DNA of 64,000 nt from HGM10766 sp900757295 (GTDB lineage Bacteria; Bacillota_I; Bacilli_A; RF39; UBA660): the NCBI GenBank assembly GCA_025992315.1, contig DAJPHG010000001.1:186001-250000 (forward strand), given 5' to 3'. Positions 53,001 to 62,700 of the stretch are shown here, piece after piece; within the stretch, counting starts at the first letter, position 1; each line of letters opens with the position of its first letter. The notes under the pieces were generated by a model. That model did no database searches. It saw only the letters and a program-made list of their open reading frames with translations, and had not been told where the DNA came from. Made by a program: the position numbers and the translations under genes.

Positions 53001-53592
53001 TTCTATCAACTGCCATTCCTGCAGAAGTATTTTCAAAGTCTAAATTTAAAGAAGCTCCATTAGTAACACTATCTTTTATTTTTAAATAGAATGTTGTTAC
53101 TATTCCTTCATTTACGAATGGTTTATTTACATTTTGATCAGAATCACTTGCGTTACAAATGATTTGACTTCCAGTATCATTACATGAGTTAGTCCATGTA
53201 GTTGAATAAGTTTTCTTTAATCTATTATATGTATATGGATAGGGACTATCTTTTAAAAGTGAAGGATCTGTATATACTTCAACTAAAAATTCACCATCGT
53301 ATTTAATTACCTCAAATATATCACTGTTATAATTTATTGTGTAATTAAATCCAGTATTTCCAACATCTCCAGGCGAGTAGACAACATCTATTTGGATAAC
53401 TTGTCCAGGTTGAACGTTTGCATTATTGGCAATTTCATCTCCTGTACCATCGCCTTCCCAATCATTAGCTGTTGGGTCTATGTCATATGCTTTTAAACTA
53501 AATTCTTCATCTTTAGCAAAAACTGTAGTTGGTAAAATAATACCACCTACTACTATTGCTAGAAAAAGAATTCCTTTTTTTAGTTGTTTCAT
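47086..53592 (-). CDS. Giant surface protein: cohesin-like N-terminus, about 20 cadherin-like repeats, C-terminal dockerin
   Basis: 2168 residues. Signal peptide (ending TTVFAKDEEF); a cohesin-like domain (about 27-205: VQPGQVIQIDVVYSPGDVG, FNYTINYNSDIFEVIKYDG, VTTFYLKIKDS); then about 20 tandem beta-sandwich repeats of about 85-95 residues, each of the form YLxxLxVxxGxLxPxFdKdtxxYt, ending AEDGTxxTYtInVtR (PF12733 type); and a C-terminal linker with dockerin type I. The first calcium loop is GDTDGNGDINAIDALKVVNH and the second DTTKDMEINAIDALKIVNH, two near-copies as in dockerins. No enzyme domain or sorting signal. Repeats differ in sequence, so they are old. The likely role is a long adhesive fibre able to bind a dockerin with one end and a cohesin with the other. 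Confidence 0.85.
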   Translation of the reverse strand: MKQLKKGILFLAIVVGGIILPTTVFAKDEEFSLKAYDIDPTANDWEGDGTGDEIANNANVQPGQVIQIDVVYSPGDVGNTGFNYTINYNSDIFEVIKYDGEFLVEVYTDPSLLKDSPYPYTYNRLKKTYSTTWTNSCNDTGSQIICNASDSDQNVNKPFVNEGIVTTFYLKIKDSVTNGASLNLDFENTSAGMAVDRIDKQKETISTQGISFALSTTMSSDVTLKKLELTGNNNLSYLLNPLFTSGTSNRIFNTIVPASVSSITINAEATDANGKVLPGGFGNKTLSIGNNSFNLVVQSEDGHQEIYTINIKRLSDDITLSSLSFSGLTLDYNLSNSIFTYSASAPFATKSTTVSARTTNDNAKITSGTGLWNLDNYGSIINTKTLTVEAEDCDDSYAQVSGNTCTSKNYTLNITRAEPSNNSYLSDLKIDGQTVNNFSSTKEEYILDNVSNSKTSIDITAVLSDSKASITGTGTKNLNVGDNEFKITVTAEDKTSRDYIIKVRRLSNNANLATLNVTSAPQGTLTPNFTPTFYNYYTYTYDSKVTSINISATLEDSNAQIISGIKEYSSSDSEANIVTTAEDGTTKTYVIKFSRNKSSDNSLKSLSIDDYNLNETFTPSQTLYTATVPGTVSEININAIANDSKATVSGTGRYTLNYGTNTIQVRVTAENTATKDYTITVTRSKKDISTLKDLQINGVTIKDFNENKLSYTLDDVPFTTNSLDINGIAKDADATVEGNKTVDLKTGLNTFDVTVTAQDGTTKTKYTINVTREKSSNTSLSNLSLKEKSFEFNKETKAYNIDVDYEIDTATIIATPEYKDATASISGPTSLAVGLNTYTITVTAENGNIDTYTLNITRKKSTNTSLSSLTVTNNQTNYLTNYNNSDEIYNISVPNEVDNVDINAILSDQINQTISGTGNKALKTGLNTFKIVITAASNDTKTITLNITRELNANNDLSSLEVVDHQLSPEFNANITSYTIDVDSDISTVELKATAKESTSSVEGTGTQSLKTGLNTFNITVTSENNQTKTYTIIVNKKASNDSSLASLSINEAILNEPFNKDNYHYTASVANNVDQITVNATASSLKAKKVEGTGIVNLNTGENRVLVTVTAEDNTTSTYEIIVTRAKSSNAYLTNIVLSNGYTFNETFNKLNNNYTLTVDNSTSKLKITTIKDDSTATVSGDGEITLKTGTNTILITVIAENNDTNVYTLTIERKKSSNAYLKSLTSTNGAITPTFNKNEKNYALSVPYEVTDAQIEAIAEDANAQVIIKGNMDLTVGTNEISIIVTAEDGTIETYNLIITRQKSSNNYLSNLEVTDSNGKNYIAVFNKITTTYEMNISNDIDKITINATSEDANTTIEGIGEKSLKTGLNIFTIKAISADNTPRDYVIRVTRAKNSNANLISLAVEDQKIVPDFNPDTISYSLSVDNNVDKINIIATPEISTSKVKGAGEKELTTGLNTFNIEVTAEDNTVKTYVIIVNKAASSNNYLSSLLTDQPLNEPFDKELLNYTATVANSVDKINIQAIAEDVNATVSGDLEHSLNVGHNQIDITVTAENNTFRIYTIDVYREPSTNNYLSDLKVNGTTIKDFNRSTKDYSMTVENNITQVSIQAIAEDNTATVQADEIYYLKTTQENIINIIVTAQSGDTNTYTIKITRNKSSNNNLAMLNSTEGTLTPEFDKDTTKYTMSVPYEVTSLNLTTVTEDANATVDIEGNVDFQIGNNNTVFITVTAEDSSKKTYQIQVTRLPQANNFLTNITVTGSSGTKYDLNQKFDKNILNYTVLIDEDDNNLTISGTQESTSSTVVGFENIEISSFPYNHKITVTSAGGIDRIYTLTIERKKSSNADLKGIKVSEGTLTPAFDKDTTSYTVNVSSTTEKIDIQAILNKGQTVAGDGTINLNYGENNISLVVTAEAGTTKTYNIKVIRNENTLATLDNIKVTNGTLTPSFKSEVTDYIAYVGQDATNILITPILSDARARLSISLNDQAYENISSIEVTDLENSNIVKIKVTGTDSDTVYTVTIMKQSDEKITSNNYGHNISDGMIKTVKYNTSVDELKDQLDNDNSKLKIYLSDGTTEYTNDKVATGMIVKLIENDIVLDQKIIVVLGDTDGNGDINAIDALKVVNHIIGTDSLIGPYMVAADTTKDMEINAIDALKIVNHIIGNIILD

Positions 53593-53628
53593 AATTGTCT
53601 ACCTCACTATTCTAAATTTTAACATAAT

Positions 53629-53673
53629 AATTTACAATAATCTACATTGCTTAAATATAGATTATTGTAAATT
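53629..53673. promoter_or_regulatory. 16-base inverted repeat between the two giant surface genes
   Basis: Arms AATTTACAATAATCTA (53629-53644) and TAGATTATTGTAAATT (53658-53673) match perfectly around a 13-base loop. There is no T-run on either side, so it is not a plain terminator. It lies in the leader of the 2168-residue gene, where it could be an RNA hairpin or a large operator. Confidence 0.5.
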
Positions 53674-53696
53674 ATCATATTATAAATAACTTAGTT

Positions 53697-53723
53697 AAGA
53701 TAGAACCTTTAAGGCTCTATCTT
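53697..53723 (-). terminator. Hairpin after the largest surface gene
   Basis: AAGATAGA ... TCTATCTT with inner CC/GG pairs (53697-53723), 6 bases beyond the stop. The T-run on the minus strand is poor, so termination may be incomplete and allow read-through into the downstream surface genes. Confidence 0.5.
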
Positions 53724-53728
53724 AAAAG

Positions 53729-56700
53729 CTATTTACTCGGATTTAAAGATTCAATCTTTTTTAATATTTTATTTTTTATTTTATTAGAATCTTTAACATT
53801 AATTATTTTTTCATTCTCTTCTTCTACATTTCCCGAAGCAAACCAATAGTTTTCTAATATTTCTTTTTTTAGAGTATGGTTAACTGCTGCATTATAATCT
53901 TTAACGTTAATTTCACCATCACCATTGATTTCTCCTCGAACTACTATATAAATTTTATCGTATTCTTTATTTTTGAATTCTAAAGTTATATAGCTACCAG
54001 TTTTTACAACTTCATTTTCTAAATCAGTTATTTCTGTATTATCAGCTGAGTAGAAATGTATTAATTCAGGTTTGTTTCTTAGTTTAGTTTTAAATTGTGC
54101 TAAACTTTCTTTTAGTTCTGCTCCTAAAATATAAGGATATAAAGTATCATCTCTTATAATGTCATATTCACTACTTTCTAGTTTCAAATTAAGAACACTT
54201 ACATCAACCGTAGTTTTTATTTCTTTATTTTTCTTACTAGATATAGTTATTTTAGTATCTCCAATTGCTAAAGCAATAAGTTTATTGTTTTCAAATTTAA
54301 CAATTGAAATATCAGAGCTTTCAAATTCTAATTCTTTATTTGTTGCATCTTCTGGAAGTATAGTTGGATTTAATTCAATAACTTCTCCTACTTCCATTAA
54401 AATAGGACTGTTGATAACTATATCAGTTATCAACTTATTTCTAATAACTGTTATATTAATATTTCTAATAGAACCATCTTCGGCAGTGACTGTAATGGTT
54501 ACATTATTTTCACCATAGTTTAAAGATATATCTTTATTACCAATTACATTAGCTGTTTCTTTTTCTAAAATAACATCAAAATCTATTTCATCGACGCTTT
54601 CGTCAACTTCTACTTGATATGAATCAATATCATTATTATATGTCGGTGTTAAACTACTATGACTTGGAATTATATTAACAACATTATTATTAGAAGATTT
54701 AGCTTTGTTTGCTTTAATTGTATAAGTATTTACTGAACCATCTTCAGCTGTGACTACAATATCAAATATATTTTCGCCACTTATTACTTTAAATTTTCCC
54801 GTTCCAGTTATACTTGCACTTGGATCTGCTGTTGCATTTATTTCTATCTCTTCAATATCTTCTGTTAAATCAACTGTATACTCATTAACATCCGAATTAA
54901 ATTCTGGCGTTAGTATACCATGATTAATTGTTAAACTATCTAAAATATTAATATTAGATTTATTTGGTTTAACATGAATGATATAAGTTGTATTAGTACT
55001 TTTATCAGCACTTTCTACTTTTATTTCATAAGTATCATTATTACTTGAGTAATCAAATGTCTCTGGAATTGTTACTGTAGCTTCATCATCGGTTGGAATT
55101 GCTGTAACATCACTATTTTTAATTTGGCTTACATCCTTATCTAAAATTAAAGTATATTCTTTATTATTAGATGTGAAATCTGGTGTAATTTTTCCATTAG
55201 CGAACTCTAGTTTTGCTAGTGAGGAATCACTACTTTTTTCTCTACTAATTTCAATAGTATATGTTTTTTTAGTAAAGCCATCTTTAGCAGTAACAATTAC
55301 ACTATAAATATTTGTGGAAGAAGTTTTTAATACTAATGAATCTGTTTTTGAAATATTTGCTCTAGAATCAATTGGTGTAGCAATAACATCATTAGCTAAA
55401 ATAGTACTAACTGAGTTTGGCAATGTTATTGTGTAATTATATTTGTCCTCATTAAATTCTTCATTAAATTTATAGCCATTTATTTCTAAATTAGATAGTC
55501 TTGCTTCATCCATTTTATCTTTATAAACATTAATTTTATAAATTCTTACATCATTATTTTCAGCTGTTACTTTAATTTCTCTAATTGATGAACCATCAGT
55601 TATTAATTCGCTATCAATACCAGACACTTTTGCATTAGCATCACTAGTAATTACATTAAACGATAGCATTGATGCACTTGCGTTTAACATTAAAGTATAT
55701 TCTTGTTGATCACTATTAAATACAGGGTCTAAAGATCCAATACTTGGAATAATATTTAACAATTTATTATCATTGCTAGCTTCTCTATTAATAGTAATAG
55801 TATATGTTTTTACTAATCCAGATTCACTTGTAACTATAATATTAACTTCGTTCCTTCCAACTACAATAGTTTTTTTGCCAATTCCTGATATTGAAGCATT
55901 TTCTGATGCTGTTGCTAAAACCTCTACATTATTAGTTCCAACTGGGACATTTACTTCATAATCTAAAGTTTCTTTATCAAATGTTGGTGATAATGACTGA
56001 ACTTCGTCATTAGCTTTTATAGTTAAACTAGTTAAATCATTACTAGAACTTTTCTTTCTAATTACATTTACAAAATATGATCTTGAAATATTGTTACTAC
56101 TAATGACTTTTAATTCTATTTTATTGTCACCGGAATTTAATTGATAATGACCAGTTCCTTCAACAGTATTAGTTTCAATCTCAGCTGCAGCAAATATATC
56201 TATAGCTGTTACATCACTTTCAACTTCAACTGTATAAGATAAAGTTTCTTTATCAAATGTTGGACTTAATTCACCTACACTAGGATAAATATAGTTTAAA
56301 AAGTTATTACTATAATTCTTTTTATTAACATTTAAAGTGTATGTTGAAGTTTCTTTGCCTTCACTATCAGTAACTTCTATTTTTATGATGTTCATTCCAA
56401 CAGTTAAATTATTATTGCCAATTATTTTATATGTTGCATTTTTATCCATTAATTCTACATTTAAATTAATATTTTGAGTCTCATTATCAACAGTTAAAGT
56501 ATAATCATATAAATTTGGTGAGAACTCTTCTTCTAAATTATAATTATCAACAGTTAAATTTAATATTTTAGAACTTACTATGCTTTTTCTTATAACATTA
56601 ACATTATAAATATTAGTAGAACCATCTTCTGCTGTTACTGTAATAGAAATTTTATTATCTCCAACAGAAAGCTTATATTTTTGTAATCCTGTTATAGTTG

Positions 56701-59700
56701 CAGCAGCATCTTCAGGAGTAGCAAATATTGTTATTTCTTCTATATCATAATCAACTTCTACTTGGTAATTATTTGTTTCTTTATCAAAATTAGGAGTTAA
56801 ACTTCCAGTTGATGGTATTAAAGAAGACAAATAATTGTTACCACTAGCTTCACGATTAACGATGATGGTATAAACTTTCTTAGTTCCAGCTTCACTTGTT
56901 ACAATAACATCAATATAATTTTTCCCCATATTTAAGTCAACAGTGCCATCTCCAGCTATTGTTGCATTAGCATCTTCTGCTGTTGCATTGATCACAATAT
57001 TATTGACGTCGTGATCAACATTTAATTTATAAATAGTTGTTGTTTTTGAAAATTCTGGATCTATTTTGTAGTCTTGTACTTCTAATGATTTTAAATTATT
57101 ATTTAAAGATTTCTCTCTTTGAACATGTAAAACATAATCCTGAGTAGTGATACCGTCTTGAGCGGTTACTCTTACAATGACATCATGATTTCCAACATTT
57201 AAATCTTGATTGTTGATTATTTTATATGTTGCATCTTTATCTAAAGGAATTGCTTTAATTGATAATGAATTATAATTAGTTTTTAAACTATATTCAAAAG
57301 TATCTTTATCAAAGTTTGGATCTAAAGATGAATCAGTTACTTGCAAACTGGATAATCTTGCTTCAGTTTTTCGTTTTCTATTTACTATAACTTGATAATA
57401 TCTAACAACATCTTCAGTTGATGTTACTGAGACGCTTAAGACATTTTTGCCAAGCTTTAATTCATAATCGCCAGTTCCTTCAACTTTAGCATTTTTATCT
57501 TCTGCTATCGCATCAATTGTTATATCTGTAGTTTCATAATCAACATCTACATTATAATAGATTGTTTCTTTATCAAATGTAGGCGATAATGTACCTTTAT
57601 TCACTGTTAAGCTTTCTAATTTATCACTGGTTGTTCCTTTTGCTTGACGTAATACATCTAATACATAAGTTTTTTGAGTTTTATCTTCAGCTGTTACAAT
57701 AACATTTACTGTATTGTGGCCAATTACAAAATCACTATTTCCTGTAACTTCATAAGTAGCTGTTTCATCATCTAGTTCTACATTTAAAGATAATGATGTA
57801 ACATCTTCTAATACTTTTAAGTAATACATTGTAGTATCTTTATCAAACTTAGGATCTAGGACGCTTTCTTTAGCAATTATTAAAGAAGCATCAGCATTTG
57901 AAGATTTTTTTCTATTTACTACTATTTCGTATGTTTTTTCTTCTCCTTCTTCAGGAGTAACTACGATACTTATAGTATTATTTCCCGTATCTAAATGGTA
58001 TGTTCCATTACCAGTAACTACAGCTTTTGAATCTTCAGCAACACCAATAACTGTTATTTCATCTTCATTATTATCAACATCAATATTATATTTTAACGTA
58101 TCCTTATTAAATGTTGGAGTAAGTTGGTTAGATGAACTTGTAACTAAAGATATTAAATTATTATTCTTATTACCGGTTTGAAATATATTTAAAGTATATG
58201 TTCTTGTAGAGCCGTCCTCTGCTGTTACAATTATTTTTATCTTATTAGTACCAGTTTTTATATTATAAATTCCTGTTTTGGATACTTTTGCTGTAGAGTC
58301 TTCTGGAGTAGCACTAACTTTAATAGATGGGATTTTATCTTCAAAAACAATATTATATTCTTCTGTTTCCTTATTAAAGATACCAGACATATCATATTTA
58401 TCAATTGTTAGACTACTTAAGTAATTATTACTACTAGCTATCTTATTAACATTTAATGTATAAGTTTTTTTAGTACCATTCTCTGCTGTTACTGTAATAG
58501 TTACTTTATTTTGACCAAGAGTGAATCCATTATTACCTGATATTTTATACGTTGCTTTAGGATTATTCACTACGGCATTTATATTTAAAGAGGTAATTTT
58601 AGAATTTACATCTAAATTGTATTTTTCTGTTTCTGGATCAAAACTAGGATTTAACTCTGATTCTAAGACATCTAAACTTTTTAAAGTTGCATCATTAGAC
58701 TTTGCTCTTATTATATAAAGTTCATATATTTGAACGGAGCCATCACTAGCAGTAGAAACCAAATTAACTTTATTTGTTCCAGTATTTAACTTAACATTTC
58801 CATCACCACTAACTGTAGTTAAGGCATGTTCTTTTGTAACTTCAATATTGACATTATCTACATCATTGGGAACATTTATTATATAATTACTTATAACTTT
58901 ATTAAATTCTGGTGTTAAGGGATAAATGGTATCATCATGACTTACTTTAATACTACTTAAGAAAGTATTACCACTTTGTTCTTGATATACATTTAACGTG
59001 TATGTTTTAACATCACCATTTTGAGCAGTTACATTAATTTTAACTATATTTAAGCCTAATTGGAAATTTTCATTACCAACTACTTCATAAGTTGCATTGC
59101 TATCTGCTAGATCAATTTGTAATTCTAAGTTACTTGTAGTTTCTGGAACTGAAATATAGTAATCTGCTATTTCTGGTTTGAAGTCAAGCTCGGTTGGTGG
59201 ATTTACAATAACAAGATTATCAATATTATTATCTCCGGCCATATCTCTTATAACATTATAAGTATAAACTGAAGTACTAGTTCCATCTTCAGATGTAATT
59301 TTTATTTCTATTTTATTTTCACCTTGTTCTAGTAAATTTATCCCATCGCCATTTACAGATTGATTAATGTTTGATTTTTCAACTTCAAATCCTAGTTGTT
59401 TAATGCGACTAGGAACTTTTAATTCATAAGTATGACTTTTAGGGTTAAATGAAGGAGTTAAATTACAATATTCATCTTTAACACTACAAAGTGATTCTAC
59501 TAATCCAGTTATTTTAATATTTAAAGGATTAGATGTATTAGATTTATCTCTTGTGACATTTATAGTATAAACTCTTATATCGCCATTTTCTGCAGTTACA
59601 AATAAAGAGTAGCTATTAGTTCCTGCTTCAACATTAAATGTACCCGTACCAACTAATACAGCTTTTTCATCATCTAACTCAGCATTGATTGTAATAGATG

Positions 59701-62700
59701 TATCGTCTGGATCAACTGTAACATTATATTCTTTTGTAAGTTTGTCAAATTCTGGTGTTAATGTTTGGTTATCAACAGATAAACTTTTTAAGAAATTATT
59801 TTCTGATCTTGATGTAGAAGCAGTTATTATTGCATAGCCATCTTTATCATTTCCTGTTTGATATCCACCTTGTGGATTAGGTTGGTTTTCTTCACCAGTA
59901 GCCATTTTTATTTTACTAAAGATATAATTTGAATAATGTTTATTTGAATCACTGGCAATGATATTATCACTGGTTGAATTTTCATCTATTGCAACACAAT
60001 CTTCACAACCAGAAACAAATGAATTACCACCAGTTCCTGAATATGATTCAGCTGTGTATCCACCATAATAACCACCACCAGCTCCTCCTGAACCAATATA
60101 ATTAGGTATACCTGGCATACCATAACCAAAGGCATATCCTGATGTTTGGTTAGGAACAGTTTTGTTACCATAACCTGCTATACCTTGTAGAGAACCACCG
60201 GCTCCACCTATTCCGTAATACGATCCACCACCGCCGCCAGCGGCTACCATTATACGACTTTTTAAGGAATTAAATTCATTCCAAATATTTGCTTTAGAAG
60301 TTGGTGTTAGACGAATGTCGGTTGCTCCGCCGCCGCCACCACCAGGTTCTGGAGCACTATCTCTATTAGCATCATTACCACCATTAGATCCACCGTTAAA
60401 TCCACCGGCTCCACCAATATGACTAAGTTGAGTTCCACCAATTTCTCCTATACAGCCAACATATACATATAATTTTTGGCCTTTAGAAAGGTAGATTTCT
60501 CCTTCAGTATATGCACCATAACCACCACGGTATTTTAATGCCCAATCTGTTCTACCATATCCACCACTTGCTCCCCATAGTTGTACTTTGTAATAAGTGC
60601 TTCCTGGTGCAGTAAACGTTTGATATGAATTTGTACAAGCATAGTTATTTGTGATTCCTTCTACGTCTTGTTCTCTAGAAACTGTAACTTCATAGGTTGT
60701 TGTTTCTACTTCAGGATGAGTAACTATTATTTTTACAATATTATCTTCATGTTTATTTAGATAACCATTTCCTTCAATTTTGATAGTTGCAGTTTTATCA
60801 TAAGGAATAGCTTCTACATCTAAAGCAATAGTACTGTATGGTACTTCTAATTTATATTTAGTTTTTGAACTAATAAATTCTGGAGTTAAAGTAAATTTAT
60901 TATTATTTATTTTCAGTGAAACTAATTTAGTAGAGTGTTCATTATCATTTAAGTTGCCTCTTGTAACAGTGATACGATATGTTCTAACTTCTCCATTTAA
61001 AGCTGTTACATTTATATTTATTACTTTAGTTTCGCCTAAATTTATTTCATATTTTCCTAAACCACTTACTTCAGCGTTTTCATCTGCTACTGTTCCTGTT
61101 AGAGTAAAGTGCTGTTCATATTTATCTAAAGTAAGAGTATATTCCATTTCAAATGGGCTAAATTCTTTGTCAAAGGCTCCATAATCCGTTTCTAAATTTA
61201 ATAAATAGTTGTTTTTAGATTGAAATAATGGCGTAACTTTAGCATATCCATATCCTTCTTGACCAGTTTGAATTCCTTCACCATTTGTTGTAGGTTGCCC
61301 GGTATATTCACTATCTGCAAGTACAACGTGTCTACCAGTACCAGCTTGTTTTGTAAAACTTGGATTTGAGTCTTTTGTCTTCCAACTATATCCCATTCCA
61401 TCTATCATTACTGTATTAGTAAACTTCTTCTTTGAATAGTGTGTTTCACTATCTGTATGAATTATATTATCTTCTGTTGAATCTTCTGATATTGAATTTA
61501 CTCCTGGATGTCCTGATATGTATGAGCTTCCGCCACTACCTGCAGCTGTCATTGGGCCGCCATCGCCGCCGCCGCCTCCTCCGTAGTAGCCGCCGCCTCC
61601 TCCACCACCATATGATGAAGGACCGCCTTCGCCACCTGCACCAAAGGTTCCTGTTTTTCCACTTTGATTATAACCATACATCCCTTTGCCGCCTTCTGTT
61701 TGTGTTGCTCCCGTGTTTAGAGTGTAATACCAAGATCCACTGGCATAATATGGAACATCATAAGAATATAATCCTCCGGCTGCTCCACCATAACTTTGAC
61801 CTCCCCAATCTTCAGCACCGCCGCCGCCAGCGGCTACCATTATACGACTTTTTAAGGAAGCAAAATTATTCCATGGTCCACTAGTTAGACGAACATCAGT
61901 TGCTCCTCCTCCAGAGAATCCATTAGATCTACCTAAACCTCCACCATTGTAAGATACTTGGTGGGTTTTACTATCACCAACATAAATATATAATGTTTCT
62001 CCTTTTTCTAAGAAAATATTGCCTTTTGTATATGCACCTAGGCCGCCTGGTTTACTACTAGCATTTGCTCCTTGTGCTCCCCATAATTCAAAACGATAGT
62101 TACCACGTATGGGTGCTGTAAATGTCTGATAGTCTCCGGTATAATTATAAGTATATTCTTCTTGAGAAAGTTGTTCTTTCTTGTAATGAATTAAATATGT
62201 TGAAGTATCAGAATTTGGTTCTGTTACTGTTATTTTTATATCACCGGAAGATGCTATAATCATTCCTGTTCCTTCAATACTAATTTTAGCTTCTTTGTCA
62301 TATGCTCCTGCTTTAACATCTAAATAAATCATATTTGGTGCAAGACTTACATTATACTCAAAAGTATTAGAATCAAAATTGGGTTCTAAAATCGGAACAA
62401 CATCATCTTTTGATATTACAAAATCTAAATCAGCAAGTCTTGAAGTATGTTCGTTGTCTTCTAATTGTTTTCTTTTTACATTAACAATATAAGTTCTTGT
62501 GTTTCCACTAGTACTTGTAACTATAAATTGAATAGTAGTAGTTTCATTATATTTAATTGCATAATGTCCAGATCCGGTTACCGTTGAACTCTCATCTGAG
62601 ACAATGGCTTCAATATCTAATTCTCTTACTTCTTTATCAAGTATTAAATCATATTCATATTTAGTCGCTGAAAATGAAGGAGATAAAGTACCACTGCTAA

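Noticed and set aside
47086..53592. CRISPR-like or DNA-level tandem repeat
   Set aside because: The roughly 90-residue repeats are similar only as proteins. The DNA units are diverged and there are no constant repeats with unique spacers.
61432..61884. Plus-strand open frame of 150 codons, rich in Arg, His and Leu, with a near copy at 62947-63378
   Set aside because: It lies antisense to the glycine-rich modules. Its composition is just the complement of Gly codons, it has no ribosome site, and it is copied because the real gene is duplicated there.
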